From: Burkholderiales bacterium | Lineage (GTDB): Bacteria; Pseudomonadota; Gammaproteobacteria; Burkholderiales; SG8-39 | Length of the DNA stretch: 64,000 nt | Reading direction: 5' to 3' | Assembly: GCA_014860355.1 (NCBI GenBank) | Contig: JACZJV010000012.1 | Location: 62,001 to 126,000 of the forward strand | Part shown: positions 21,414-29,817 of the stretch, in pieces | Numbering within the stretch: the stretch's first letter is position 1 | Layout: each line of letters begins with the position of its first letter | Notes under the pieces: model-generated | The model's database searches: none | What the model saw: the letters and a program-made list of their open reading frames with translations, nothing else | What the model was told of the DNA's origin: nothing | Translations under genes and position numbers: made by a program

Positions 21414-22460
21414 CTAACCGCCGGGGAAGGTATCCTTGTTGGCGGCTTTGCTGCGTGCCTCGGCGTTGGTGATTACGCCTTTCTTTACCAGATCCTGCAG
21501 ATTCTGGTCCAGCGTCTGCATGCCAAACTGCTGACCGGTCTGGATCGCCGAATACATCTGCGCGATTTTGGCTTCGCGTATCAGATTGTTGATTGCCGGC
21601 GTGCCGATCATGATCTCGTGCGCTGCGACCCGGCCGGAACCGTCCTTGGTTTTGAGCAGCGTCTGCGAAATGATTGCCCGCAGCGAGGTTGAGATCATCG
21701 CGCGTATCATGTCCTTCTCCGCGGCCGGAAATACGTCGACGATACGGTCGATGGTTTTCGCCGCCGAGCTCGTGTGCAGCGTGCCGAATACCAGGTGGCC
21801 GGTTTCCGCGCCGGATAGCGCCAGGCGGATGGTTTCAAGGTCGCGCATCTCACCTACGAGGATCACATCGGGGTCCTGGCGCAGCGCCGAGCGCAGCGCA
21901 TTGTTGAATGAAAGCGTGTGCGGACCCACTTCGCGCTGGTTGATCAGACATTTCTTGGATTCGTGCACGAACTCGATCGGATCCTCGATCGTGAGGATGT
22001 GGCCTTCCTCGGTTTCGTTTTTGTGATTGACCATCGCAGCGAGAGTAGTCGACTTGCCCGAACCGGTCGGGCCTGTGACCAGCACCACGCCCCGCGGCTG
22101 ATCCGCGATTTGCTCGAAGATCTTCGGCGCCTTCAAATCGGCCAAGGACAGGATCTTGGACGGGATGGTCCGCATCACCGCTCCGGCGCCGCGGTTCTGC
22201 ACGAACGCATTTACGCGAAAACGCGCGAGGCCCGGTATGGCGAAGGAAAAGTCGCATTCAAGGTTTTCCTCGTAGAACTTGCGCTGGCCGTCATTCATGA
22301 TGTCATAAATCATGCCGTGCACGTCTTTGTGGTCCATGGCCGGCAGGTTGATACGCTTGATGTCACCGTGCACGCGGATCATCGGCGGCAGACCGGCAGA
22401 CAGATGCAGATCCGACGCCTTGTTCTTGACCACGAAGGCAAGCAGTTCAGAGATATCCAT
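21414..22460 (-). CDS. pilT: Type IV pilus twitching motility protein PilT
   Basis: 348-residue retraction ATPase that depolymerises the pilus and powers twitching, DNA uptake and surface sensing. It starts MDISELLAFVVKNKASDLHLSAGLPPM, typical of PilT. Walker A GPTGSGKST near residue 130; Asp box EDPIEFVHES; Walker B ILVGEMRDLETIRLA; the PilT-specific AIRNLIRE-like element appears as PAINNLIREAKIAQMYS. No strong Shine-Dalgarno sequence is seen before the ATG. It is divergent from yggS with a 101-bp shared promoter region. Confidence 0.96.
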   Translation of the reverse strand: MDISELLAFVVKNKASDLHLSAGLPPMIRVHGDIKRINLPAMDHKDVHGMIYDIMNDGQRKFYEENLECDFSFAIPGLARFRVNAFVQNRGAGAVMRTIPSKILSLADLKAPKIFEQIADQPRGVVLVTGPTGSGKSTTLAAMVNHKNETEEGHILTIEDPIEFVHESKKCLINQREVGPHTLSFNNALRSALRQDPDVILVGEMRDLETIRLALSGAETGHLVFGTLHTSSAAKTIDRIVDVFPAAEKDMIRAMISTSLRAIISQTLLKTKDGSGRVAAHEIMIGTPAINNLIREAKIAQMYSAIQTGQQFGMQTLDQNLQDLVKKGVITNAEARSKAANKDTFPGG

Positions 22461-22461
22461 T

Positions 22462-22467
22462 TATAAT
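22462..22467 (+). promoter_or_regulatory. Perfect -10 hexamer upstream of yggS
   Basis: TATAAT lies two bases past the pilT start codon, 94 bp before the yggS ATG. No good -35 is found at 16-18 bp, so the element is only a candidate for the yggS-proC promoter. Confidence 0.3.
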
Positions 22468-22561
22468 TGCTCCATGCTGAGTGACGCGCCAGGCGAGAAT
22501 GCAACTGACCGAGTGGATGCGATTCGCCGCCGGCTTTCCGCGTACACGCCCGCGCCAAATT

Positions 22562-23251
22562 ATGTCCTCAATCGGGAGTAACTTGCAAGTCGTAAGGGCG
22601 CGCATCGCTGCGGCGGCGCGGGTGGCTGGCCGCGAACCCGGCGATATTGCTTTGCTGGCGGTGAGCAAGACCTTTGGCGCGGAAGCGGTGCGCGCCGCGT
22701 ATGCGGCCGGGCAGCGAGAGTTCGGCGAGAATTACGTCCAGGAGGCGCTGGAGAAAATCGCCGCGTTGTCCGATTTGCCTCTGGTCTGGCACTTTATCGG
22801 CCCGATCCAGAGCAACAAGACGCGCGCCATCGCCGAGAACTTCGACTGGGTGCATTCCGTCGCCCGCGAGAAGATCGCGCAGCGCCTGGCCGATGCGCGC
22901 CCGCCAGGTCGGCAACCGCTCGACGTCTGTCTGCAGGTCAATGTGAGCGGCGAAGCCAGCAAGAGCGGCGCGGCGCCCGAAGCAGTGAGACCTCTGGCTG
23001 AGGCGGTGCGGGCGTTGCCGCGTCTCAGGCTGCGCGGCCTGATGGCCATTCCGGAGCCTGCGCTCGACGTGGCGTTGCAGCGCCGGCGCTGCGCCGGACT
23101 GCGACAGCTGCTGGGGCAACTCAACGCCGCCGGTTTCGGGCTGGACACGCTGTCAATGGGCATGTCGCAGGATCTCGAGGCGGCGGTGACCGAAGGCGCT
23201 ACCATCGTGCGCATAGGAACCGCCATATTCGGAGAAAGGAAGCAAGCGTGA
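22562..23251 (+). CDS. yggS: YggS family pyridoxal phosphate homeostasis protein
   Basis: 229-residue PLP-binding protein of the YggS/PROSC family, which buffers free pyridoxal 5'-phosphate. The PLP lysine lies in LLAVSKTFG near residue 36; ENYVQEALEKI and HFIGPIQSNKTR follow, and LSMGMSQDLEAAV near the end. The ATG at 22562 (MSSIGSNLQVVRARI) is chosen over a GTG at 22481 because the family N-terminus begins there. It overlaps proC by 4 bp, a pairing common in bacteria. Confidence 0.93.
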   Translation: MSSIGSNLQVVRARIAAAARVAGREPGDIALLAVSKTFGAEAVRAAYAAGQREFGENYVQEALEKIAALSDLPLVWHFIGPIQSNKTRAIAENFDWVHSVAREKIAQRLADARPPGRQPLDVCLQVNVSGEASKSGAAPEAVRPLAEAVRALPRLRLRGLMAIPEPALDVALQRRRCAGLRQLLGQLNAAGFGLDTLSMGMSQDLEAAVTEGATIVRIGTAIFGERKQA

Positions 23252-24063
23252 ACATTACCTTCGTAGGCGGCGGCAACATGGCGGCGGCACTGATCGGCGG
23301 CCTCATCGGCAAAGGCCATGCGCCGGCCGGTATCCGCGTGGTGGAACTTCAGCCCGAAGCGCGAGCGCGGCTGGCCGCGCAGTTCGGCGTCACCTGTGTG
23401 GACACGGTGGTCGCAGTGGCGCCGTTCGGCGAGGCGGTGGTGCTGGCGGTGAAGCCGCAGCAGATGCGTGCCGCCGCTCAGGGCCTGAAGCCGCTGCTGG
23501 AGCGCGAACTCGTGATCACGATAGCCGCCGGTATCCGCACAGCCGATTTGTCGCGTTGGCTTGGCGGCTATGCCACCTTGGTGCGCTGCATGCCGAATAC
23601 GCCGGCGCTCATAGGCGCCGGCATCAGCGGTCTGTATGCGAGCGCCGCGGTTGCCGCGGAGCAGCGCGCCCTGGCTGATTCAATACTGGGCTCGGTCGGA
23701 GCGACGCTGTGGGTCCCGGAGGAAAACCAGTTAGATCCCGTCACCGCCATTTCCGGCAGCGGGCCCGCCTACGTGTTCTATTTCATCGAGGCGCTGCAGC
23801 AGGCCGCGCAGGAAATGGGCTTTTCCGCCGAAGAAGCGAGGAAACTCGCGGTGCAGACTTTCGTCGGCACGGCGAAGCTCGCCGCGCAGAGCCCGGAGAG
23901 CGTGGTGCTCCTGCGCGAGCGCGTAACTTCCAAGGGCGGCACAACCGAGCGCGCCCTCGCCAGCATGGATGCCGACGGGGTCAAGAGTCTTATCGTGCGC
24001 GCGCTCCACGCAGCCAACCAGCGCGCGCACGAGCTGGGCGAACAACTGGGGGCTGACGAATGA
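23248..24063 (+). CDS. proC: Pyrroline-5-carboxylate reductase
   Basis: Last enzyme of proline synthesis: reduces 1-pyrroline-5-carboxylate with NAD(P)H. 271 residues. The Rossmann start MNITFVGGGNMAAALIGGL binds NADP; the C-terminal family pattern is AISGSGPAYVFYFIEAL with VTSKGGTTERAL near residue 229. The GTG start overlaps the yggS stop by 4 bp (GTGA), after the ribosome site GGAGAAAGGAA. Confidence 0.96.
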   Translation: MNITFVGGGNMAAALIGGLIGKGHAPAGIRVVELQPEARARLAAQFGVTCVDTVVAVAPFGEAVVLAVKPQQMRAAAQGLKPLLERELVITIAAGIRTADLSRWLGGYATLVRCMPNTPALIGAGISGLYASAAVAAEQRALADSILGSVGATLWVPEENQLDPVTAISGSGPAYVFYFIEALQQAAQEMGFSAEEARKLAVQTFVGTAKLAAQSPESVVLLRERVTSKGGTTERALASMDADGVKSLIVRALHAANQRAHELGEQLGADE

Positions 24064-24164
24064 CGCGCCACCCGCCAGCGCGGCTCATCGCGCAAAATGC
24101 AAGGCGATTGTGTTCTAATCGGGGTCTATCGATGCACAAGCGCTACTTGAAGCACCCAATATAA

Positions 24165-24737
24165 ATGCTCGGCCAAATTCTGCATTTTCTGCTCGACACG
24201 ATATTCGGTTTCTTCGTGTTTGTGCTGCTGGCGCGTTTTTATCTGCATCTCATGCGCGCGCCGTTCCACAACCCGCTGGGACAGTTCGTCAACGCGTTGA
24301 CGAACTGGCTGGTGCTGCCGGCGCGGCGCTTTATTCCCGGATTGTTCGGGCGGGACCTGTCGAGTTTCGTGCTCGCCTGGCTGATAGAAGCCCTGCTGCT
24401 GACGCTGCTCTATTTGCTCAGGGGCGGAGGGTTTCACGCCGGACCGGGAGCAGTGATGGGTATTTTATTCAGTTTGAGCCTGCTCGAACTGGCGCGCTTC
24501 AGTCTGTACCTGCTGATCGGAGTCATTCTGATTCAGGCGGTGATCAGCTGGATCAATCCGTATGCGCCGCTCGCGCCGCTGTTCAATGCGCTTACCGCCC
24601 CGTTCCTGCGCCCGTTCCGGCGCGTGATTCCGCCCATCGGCAATGTCGACCTGTCGCCGCTGTTCGCGCTGGTCGTCGCACAACTATTGCTGATTCCACT
24701 GGAGTACCTCGCGCGCTCGGTGGCGGCTCTGTTTTGA
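24165..24737 (+). CDS. YggT family integral membrane protein
   Basis: 190 residues with two YggT repeats, each giving two membrane segments (LLDTIFGFFVFVLLARFYLHL near residue 8 and LYLLIGVILIQAVISWINPY near 110). Both halves carry the pattern P(L)xxF-N-LT-P(F)-(L/A)RP-R, seen as NPLGQFVNALTNWLVLPARR and APLFNALTAPFLRPFRRVIP. YggT proteins are implicated in osmotic or envelope homeostasis but have no firm biochemical role. It lies 101 bp after proC and overlaps the next gene by 4 bp. Confidence 0.88.
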   Translation: MLGQILHFLLDTIFGFFVFVLLARFYLHLMRAPFHNPLGQFVNALTNWLVLPARRFIPGLFGRDLSSFVLAWLIEALLLTLLYLLRGGGFHAGPGAVMGILFSLSLLELARFSLYLLIGVILIQAVISWINPYAPLAPLFNALTAPFLRPFRRVIPPIGNVDLSPLFALVVAQLLLIPLEYLARSVAALF

Positions 24738-25033
24738 GCTGGTATCAGATCAGCCGCGCCGGCCTTACCCTCCACATTCACGCTCAGCCTGGCGCCAAAC
24801 GCACCGAAGTAGTCGGGTTGCACGGCGATTGCCTCAAAGTGCGGCTCGCGTCACCGCCGGTGGACGGTAGCGCCAATGCGTGCCTGGTTGAATTTCTCGC
24901 GCGCTGCCTGCGGGTGAAGCGCAGCCAGGTAACGATTACCCGCGGCTTGAGTTCGCGCCGCAAGGCGGTATTTGTGGCGGTGGCGGGGCTGGAGCCCGCT
25001 GCGCTGCTTGAACCGGTAGGCAAGAAAGGCTGA
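24734..25033 (+). CDS. DUF167 (YggU) family protein
   Basis: 99-residue cytoplasmic protein of the DUF167/YggU family; function unknown. The family core is clear: LHIHAQPGAKRTEVVGLHGD near residues 12-31 and VRLASPPVDGSANACLVEFL near 37-56, ending with the RGLSSRRKAV element. It starts with TTG overlapping the yggT stop (TTGA), so the two genes are translationally coupled. The pairing yggT-yggU after yggS-proC is conserved across proteobacteria. Confidence 0.85.
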   Translation: MSWYQISRAGLTLHIHAQPGAKRTEVVGLHGDCLKVRLASPPVDGSANACLVEFLARCLRVKRSQVTITRGLSSRRKAVFVAVAGLEPAALLEPVGKKG

Positions 25034-25046
25034 ACCCGAGCGGGTT
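25033..25046 (+). terminator. Short hairpin after the yggS-proC-yggT-yggU group
   Basis: AACCC-GAGC-GGGTT (25033-25046) directly follows the DUF167 stop. Stem of five pairs with a four-base loop but no T-run. Confidence 0.3.
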
Positions 25047-25095
25047 CGCGGAGTTCGCCGGCGCCCGATCGCCATTGGTGTTTGCTTCAATAAGA

Positions 25096-25136
25096 GGGGG
25101 ATACGCCCCGAGAAGGTCCCCCGGGGCAGATCCCCC
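25096..25136. terminator. Large two-step hairpin between convergent operons
   Basis: GGGGGAT (25096-25102) pairs with ATCCCCC (25130-25136), and inside it GCCCCG (25105-25110) pairs with CGGGGC (25122-25127), separated by two-base internal loops and closed by an 11-base loop. It sits in the 152-bp gap between convergent transcripts ending at 25033 and 25186. It may end transcription from both sides, although neither side has a T-run next to the stem. Confidence 0.45.
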
Positions 25137-25185
25137 CCATGCCCGCTGGAATCAGAGGCCGTTTCGGCAATTTTGAAAATGACGC

Positions 25186-26469
25186 TTAACTGCTTCCGGC
25201 GTCGTAGACGATCTGACCCTGCAGCAGCGTGTAGCGCACCTTGCCGGGTAGCTCGATGCCAAGGAAGGGCGTGTTCTTGCCTTGGCTCCTGAGCGCTGTC
25301 GCGCTTACCTTGCCGTATTGCTCTGCATCGAATACGCAAACATCGGCCGTGTGGCCGGCCGACAGGTGGCCGGCGTCCACGCCCAGAATGCGCGCTGGGT
25401 CGCGGGTGATGCGCGCGAGCGCCTGCGCCAGCGGCACCTTCATTTCGATAGCCCATTTCAGCGTGAGCGGCAGCAACAGCTCCAGGCCGGTGGCGCCGGC
25501 TTCCGATTCGGCGAATGGAAGCAGCTTCGAATCTTCGTCTACCGGCGTGTGGTCGGAGCAGAGTGCATCTATGGTGCCGTCCTGCAGCCCCTGGCGCAGC
25601 GCATCGCGGTCGCGCGCGCTGCGCAGCGGCGGCTGCAAATGACAATGCGAGTCGAAATAGGCCAGATCCATTTCCGACAGGTGGGTGTGGTGGATACCTA
25701 CGTCGCAAGTGATCGGCAAGCCGTCGCGCTTGGCTGCACGCACCATCTCCACCCCTTCGCGCGTGGACAGCCGGCAAAGGTGCACGCGCGTGCCTGTGGC
25801 GCGCATCAGTTCGACGATGGTGGCGATGGCGACGGTCTCGGCAAATGCGGGAATTCCGGCCAGTCCCAGGCGCGTGGCGACCTCGCCGTCGTGTGCAACA
25901 CCGTCTTTCGCGAGGTATCCGTCCTGCGGGCGCAGCCAGACGCAGAATCCGAATGTCGCCGCGTACTGCAGCGCCCGCCACAGCACCTGATTGTCCTGCA
26001 GGGGTACATCGGCATGAGAGAAGCCGACGCAGCCGGCATCGCGCAGTTCTGCCATTTCGGTCAGCTGTTCGCCGGCCAGGCCGACGGTGAGTGCCCCGAT
26101 CGGATAGACGTGAGCCAGGTTGAGCTGCTTCGCGCGGTGCTTGAGCATTTCCACCAAGCCGGGTTCGTCCAGCACCGGTTCCGTGTCGGGCGGACAGGCG
26201 AGGCTGGTTACGCCCCCCGCGGCAGCGGCCAGCATTTCGGATTCCAGCGTCGCCTTGTACTCGAAGCCGGGTTCGCGCAAGCGCGCGGAAAGGTCTATCA
26301 GTCCCGGGCAGACCACCAGGCCCCTGGCGTCGATCACGCGGTTTGCGCCGAAGCCGGTTGGCGCGTTTCCCACGGCGGCGATCTTGCCAGCGGCGACAAA
26401 CAGGTCCGCCTGGGTATCGACCTTGTTGCCCGGGTCGATCAGGTGTCCGTTCTTGATGTGAATTTTCAT
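25186..26469 (-). CDS. pyrC: Dihydroorotase homologue, probably catalytically inactive (PyrC'/PyrX type)
   Basis: 427-residue amidohydrolase-fold protein of the type I dihydroorotase family, encoded directly after pyrB. The signature that holds the HxH metal ligands in active enzymes (DMHVHLREPG) reads DLSARLREPG here: residues 61 and 63 are Ser and Arg. The metal-binding Asp of GFSDDG is His (GFSHAD), the His of the CHVST motif is Arg (VHLCRLST), and the AEDP-type His strand reads VWLRPQD. Only the late Asp (SDHTP) remains. Family knowledge from Pseudomonas: such PyrC' chains are inactive partners needed to assemble aspartate transcarbamoylase. A true dihydroorotase must then be encoded elsewhere. 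Confidence 0.85.
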   Translation of the reverse strand: MKIHIKNGHLIDPGNKVDTQADLFVAAGKIAAVGNAPTGFGANRVIDARGLVVCPGLIDLSARLREPGFEYKATLESEMLAAAAGGVTSLACPPDTEPVLDEPGLVEMLKHRAKQLNLAHVYPIGALTVGLAGEQLTEMAELRDAGCVGFSHADVPLQDNQVLWRALQYAATFGFCVWLRPQDGYLAKDGVAHDGEVATRLGLAGIPAFAETVAIATIVELMRATGTRVHLCRLSTREGVEMVRAAKRDGLPITCDVGIHHTHLSEMDLAYFDSHCHLQPPLRSARDRDALRQGLQDGTIDALCSDHTPVDEDSKLLPFAESEAGATGLELLLPLTLKWAIEMKVPLAQALARITRDPARILGVDAGHLSAGHTADVCVFDAEQYGKVSATALRSQGKNTPFLGIELPGKVRYTLLQGQIVYDAGSS

Positions 26470-26474
26470 CTAGT

Positions 26475-27422
26475 TCAATTTCCTGCCAGTATGCTCATCA
26501 CCGCCATCCTGACAGCGATGCCGAACGTCACCTGCGACAGGATCACCGCATGCGCGCCGTCTGCCACAGCGGAATCGATTTCCACGCCGCGGTTTAGCGG
26601 CCCGGGGTGCATGACGATGGCGTCGGGTTTGGCCAGCGCCAGTTTTTCCGGCGTCAGGCCGTAGTATTTGAAAAACTCCTGTGCCGAGGGCAACAACGCG
26701 CCGCGCATGCGCTCGCTTTGCAGCCGCAGCATCACCTCTACGTCGACGTCGCGCAAGCCCTGCTCCAGGTCGTAGAACACCTTTACGCCCAACTTCTCCG
26801 CCCCGGCGGGAATCAGGGTCATGGGTCCGATGACACGTATGTCCGGTGTGCCCATGACCGTGAGCGCGTGGATCAGCGAGCGTGCCACGCGCGAATGCAG
26901 CACATCGCCGACGATGGCCACCGACAACCTGGTGAAATCCTTCTTGTAGTGGCGGATGGTGTAGAGATCGAGCAGTCCCTGGGTCGGGTGCGCGTGGCGC
27001 CCGTCGCCGGCGTTGACCACGTGCAGGTGGCTGGCGACGTGACTCGCGATCAGGTGCGGCGCGCCGCTTTCCGCGTGCCTTACCACGAACATGTCGGCAT
27101 GCATGGCCGACAGATTGTCCACGGTGTCGAGCAGCGTTTCACCCTTTGTATGCGAAGACACGGCGATGTTCAGATTGATGACGTCGGCCGACAGCCGCTT
27201 GGCTGCAATCTCGAACGTGGTGCGAGTGCGGGTGGAGTTCTCGAAGAAAAGATTGAATACCGATTTCCCGCGCAGCAACGGGACCTTCTTGACTTCGCGC
27301 GCGGTGACGCCGATGAAAGAAGTGGCGGTATCGAGTATATGGGTAAGCGTCTCCCGCGGCAGCCCTTCTATGGTGAGCAGGTGCTGCAACTCGCCCTTGC
27401 TGTTCAATTGTGGGTTACGCAT
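26475..27422 (-). CDS. pyrB: Aspartate carbamoyltransferase catalytic subunit
   Basis: Second step of pyrimidine synthesis: carbamoyl phosphate plus aspartate gives carbamoyl aspartate. 315 residues. The carbamoyl-phosphate motif is [11 protein letters not shown] near residue 62, [12 protein letters not shown] near 142, and [14 protein letters not shown] near the end. It overlaps pyrR by 8 bp and ends 5 bp before the dihydroorotase-like gene. No regulatory subunit (pyrI) is present, consistent with a PyrB-PyrC' complex. Confidence 0.97.
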   Translation of the reverse strand: MRNPQLNSKGELQHLLTIEGLPRETLTHILDTATSFIGVTAREVKKVPLLRGKSVFNLFFENSTRTRTTFEIAAKRLSADVINLNIAVSSHTKGETLLDTVDNLSAMHADMFVVRHAESGAPHLIASHVASHLHVVNAGDGRHAHPTQGLLDLYTIRHYKKDFTRLSVAIVGDVLHSRVARSLIHALTVMGTPDIRVIGPMTLIPAGAEKLGVKVFYDLEQGLRDVDVEVMLRLQSERMRGALLPSAQEFFKYYGLTPEKLALAKPDAIVMHPGPLNRGVEIDSAVADGAHAVILSQVTFGIAVRMAVMSILAGN

Positions 27423-27912
27423 CGAATTTCAGCCTGAGTTTGCCCTTTTCGTCCCGGTCGAGCACCAGCATATGTCCGGACGGCACTTCCAGTCTGGTGC
27501 CTATATATCGGGCCGCCACCGGCAATTCGCGGCCGCCGCGATCGATCAGCACGGCGAGGCTGATCGAAGCGGGCCGGCCGTAATCGAACAACTCGTTCAT
27601 TGCGCCGCGCACGGTACGGCCGGTATAAAGAACATCGTCCACAAGTATGATGTGGCGGCCGCCGACCTCGAATGGGATCCGGGTTGGTTTTATCTGCGGA
27701 TGCAGCCCGGTCTTGTCGAAGTCGTCGCGATAGAACGAGATATCGAGCAGGCCCAGCGGCAGCGCGATGCCTAGCGCCGCGTGCAGCAGCTCGGCCAGCC
27801 AGGCGCCGCCGGTATGGATGCCTACCAGCGCGGTATCGGCTGTAACATCCGGGCGCAGCTGTCGCACCAGTTCCGCGCACAGGACTTCAGGATCAGGAAG
27901 CACCAGGGTCAT
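27415..27912 (-). CDS. pyrR: PyrR bifunctional pyrimidine regulator / uracil phosphoribosyltransferase
   Basis: 165-residue phosphoribosyltransferase-fold protein. The PRPP loop is [19 protein letters not shown] near residues 87-105. In Gram-positive bacteria PyrR binds pyr mRNA to control attenuation; in proteobacteria its regulatory role is unclear and it may only act as uracil phosphoribosyltransferase. I see no anti-terminator-like leader before it: it overlaps the ruvX end by 20 bp, so it is inside an operon. It overlaps pyrB by 8 bp. Confidence 0.93.
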   Translation of the reverse strand: MTLVLPDPEVLCAELVRQLRPDVTADTALVGIHTGGAWLAELLHAALGIALPLGLLDISFYRDDFDKTGLHPQIKPTRIPFEVGGRHIILVDDVLYTGRTVRGAMNELFDYGRPASISLAVLIDRGGRELPVAARYIGTRLEVPSGHMLVLDRDEKGKLRLKFDA

Positions 27913-28405
27913 CGAAATAGCTCTGTAAAATAATCTGCGCCGACACTTGATGGGTGCGCAGTTTGTGTTTGCGCCCCCCTTTCCCCGCAGCTCTTAGCGC
28001 TTCTTCGGCCGCCGCCGAGCTCAGGCGCTCATCCACCAGCTTGACCGGCAGCCCGAATCTGGCCTCGAGCTGGCGAGCGAAGCGGCGGCAGCGGCGCGTC
28101 AGCTCGTGCTCCGTACCGTCCATCGAAAGCGGCAGTCCCACCACGAGAAAACCTGGTTTCCATTCGGCGACCAGGCTGGCAGCTTCGTCCATGCGCATTG
28201 CGCTTTTTTCTGCGACTATCAGCCCCAGGGGGTGCGCCAAGCCGACGCTGGACTCGCCTACCGCGACGCCGGTGAACTTTTCGCCGAAATCGAACGCAAG
28301 TACTGTACTGCTGGCGCCAAGGCGGCCGGGCGCCGACGCGTAGCTAGTGGCCAAACCGGTTTCGTTTCCACCCATCAGCGCAGACCCGTCGCACGCCAGC
28401 CGCAT
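27893..28405 (-). CDS. ruvX: Holliday junction resolvase RuvX (YqgF)
   Basis: RNase H-fold nuclease of the YqgF/RuvX family, linked to Holliday junction resolution and 16S rRNA maturation. Core motifs: VLAFDFGEKFTGVAVGES (first acidic residue) near residue 35, FLVVGLPLSMDGTEHELTRR near 80, and VDERLSSAAAEEALRAAG near 122. The ATG at 28405 directly follows the yqgE stop (TAAATG); it gives an N-terminal extension of about 33 residues before the catalytic core. A second ATG at 28375 would shorten this by ten residues. 170 residues as given. Confidence 0.92.
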   Translation of the reverse strand: MRLACDGSALMGGNETGLATSYASAPGRLGASSTVLAFDFGEKFTGVAVGESSVGLAHPLGLIVAEKSAMRMDEAASLVAEWKPGFLVVGLPLSMDGTEHELTRRCRRFARQLEARFGLPVKLVDERLSSAAAEEALRAAGKGGRKHKLRTHQVSAQIILQSYFDDPGAS

Positions 28406-28963
28406 TTACGCATGTCCCGTGTCCTCCGACAGGTTGGCAAAATCCACGCCCAGCAGTTCCATCGCCGCGGGCAGTTTTTCCTCTGCCGGAAGATCGAAAA
28501 TGATTTGTTCGCCCGCCGCCACGGTCAGCCAGGCGTTCTGCCCCAGTTCGTGCTCCAGTTGCCCCGCAGCCCAGCCGGAATAGCCCAGGGTGACCAGCAT
28601 CTTGGCCGGACCGCTGCCTTTGCCGACCGCTTCGAGTATGTCTTTGGAGGTGGTGAGGCCAAGGCGGTCGCGCACATTCAATGTGGAATGCCAATCGCCT
28701 AGCGGCTGATGCAGCACAAAACCGCGGTCCGTCTGAACCGGGCCGCCGAAATAGACCGGAATGTCGTGCAGCTCGCGCCGTTCCAGCTTGAGATTGATGC
28801 GCTCGAACAGCGCTTGCAGGCTCAGGTCTATGGGGCGGTTGACTACCACGCCGAGTGCGCCCTGCTCATTGTGCTCACAGATGTAGGTAAGGGACTTGGC
28901 AAAATAAGGGTCCACCATGTTCGGCATAGCGATGAGAAAATGGTGGGTAAGGTCGATCGCCAC
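28406..28963 (-). CDS. yqgE: YqgE/AlgH family protein
   Basis: 185-residue protein of the YqgE/AlgH (UPF0301) family, function unknown though AlgH affects alginate regulation in Pseudomonas. Pattern: [20 protein letters not shown] at residues 4-23, then [18 protein letters not shown], and a late [19 protein letters not shown] near 135. It is followed with no gap by ruvX, the standard proteobacterial pairing. Confidence 0.93.
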   Translation of the reverse strand: MAIDLTHHFLIAMPNMVDPYFAKSLTYICEHNEQGALGVVVNRPIDLSLQALFERINLKLERRELHDIPVYFGGPVQTDRGFVLHQPLGDWHSTLNVRDRLGLTTSKDILEAVGKGSGPAKMLVTLGYSGWAAGQLEHELGQNAWLTVAAGEQIIFDLPAEEKLPAAMELLGVDFANLSEDTGHA

Positions 28964-28992
28964 ATTCGCATTTTAACCCTCCGGCGGGACAA

Positions 28993-29493
28993 TCACAATT
29001 TTGGTTTGCGTCCCGTTTCCGAGGCACCGGGGCGCCTTGGCTTGCACTTGCCCTCGACAGCCGATGCGACCTTTTCCCAGTCGCGTACTGGACCGGGGAC
29101 GAGCCGGAACAGGGGATGCTGTTCGGGTTCAGCCAGCATTTTCCACTGTCGCAGCCAGTCCGGGCTGCGCGCACGCAGTTTCGTCTGCAAATGGCGCCAC
29201 TCGTAAGACAGCTGGCCGCGACTCTCGGCGATTCTGATCTTGCTGCGGCGCGGGTTTATTTTGGTTCGGTCGAATTGATAGTCCCGCACCAGTGCTTCCT
29301 CGTACACCGCGTGCAGGTAAGCCGCTATCGCCGCCAGCGGCTCCGGGTGGGCTTTAAACCGAAACAACTGGGGATGGTTCCCATAGCCGATGGTCTTGCC
29401 CTCGAGCACCGCCTGCGCGAGCAGTGCTTCGCGCCATAGGGCAACCAGCCCTTTGGGGTCCAGATACTTCGGGTGCATGGTCCAAAGGCGCAT
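28993..29493 (-). CDS. Pyrimidine dimer DNA glycosylase/endonuclease V-like protein
   Basis: 166 residues related to the pyrimidine-dimer glycosylase family (PF03013), whose phage T4 member DenV cuts at UV-induced cyclobutane dimers. The start MRLWTMHPKYLDPKGLVALW and then YGNHPQLFRFKAHPEP near residue 42 match the bacterial branch. The tail (from about residue 140) is basic and probably disordered. It lies 54 bp after the rubredoxin gene and 29 bp before yqgE, all leftward. Activity on UV-damaged DNA is inferred from family only. Confidence 0.8.
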   Translation of the reverse strand: MRLWTMHPKYLDPKGLVALWREALLAQAVLEGKTIGYGNHPQLFRFKAHPEPLAAIAAYLHAVYEEALVRDYQFDRTKINPRRSKIRIAESRGQLSYEWRHLQTKLRARSPDWLRQWKMLAEPEQHPLFRLVPGPVRDWEKVASAVEGKCKPRRPGASETGRKPKL

Positions 29494-29547
29494 TCGGCCA
29501 TGTAAGTCGTCAGTTGTCAGCGTCCGGATGCGCGCTTTTGCGCCCCG

Positions 29548-29739
29548 TCAGATTTCGACCATCTCGAAGTCATCCTTGCGCGCGCCACATTCCGGGCAAG
29601 TCCAGTTGATCGGCACGTCCTCCCAGCGCGTCCCCGGGGCGATGCCTTCGTCGGGAACGCCGGCGGCCTCATCGTAGATGTAGCCGCAAATGAGGCACAT
29701 CCAAGTCTTGAATTCGGTGCTGGAAGATGTTGCTGTCAT
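29548..29739 (-). CDS. Rubredoxin
   Basis: 63-residue iron protein with one Fe(Cys)4 site: CLICGYIYDEAAG near residues 15-27 and CPECGARKDDFEMVE near 48-62. It carries single electrons to oxygenases or peroxide-detoxifying enzymes. The N-terminal TATSSSTEF is a short extra tail. The start overlaps the predicted -35 of the divergent thiD promoter. It appears to be the first gene of the leftward run to pyrC. Confidence 0.95.
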   Translation of the reverse strand: MTATSSSTEFKTWMCLICGYIYDEAAGVPDEGIAPGTRWEDVPINWTCPECGARKDDFEMVEI

Positions 29740-29766
29740 GACCTGAGTCTAGGTTTGGGTTAAAAT
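29738..29766 (+). promoter_or_regulatory. Predicted thiD-thiE-hemL promoter
   Basis: ATGACC (29738-29743), 17 bp, TAAAAT (29761-29766), 51 bp before thiD. The -35 overlaps the rubredoxin start codon on the other strand. Confidence 0.45.
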
Positions 29767-29817
29767 AGGGCCGCATCTTACCCTGTTGCCTTGGCTTGTT
29801 CCAGCACGGCGCCTACC

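Noticed and set aside
25282-26664. 460-codon plus-strand frame opposite the dihydroorotase-like gene
   Set aside because: Antisense shadow; the minus-strand product has clear family motifs and operon context.
29740-29817. Possible TPP riboswitch before thiD
   Set aside because: The spacer is too short and lacks the conserved CUGAGA and ACCUGAUC core elements.
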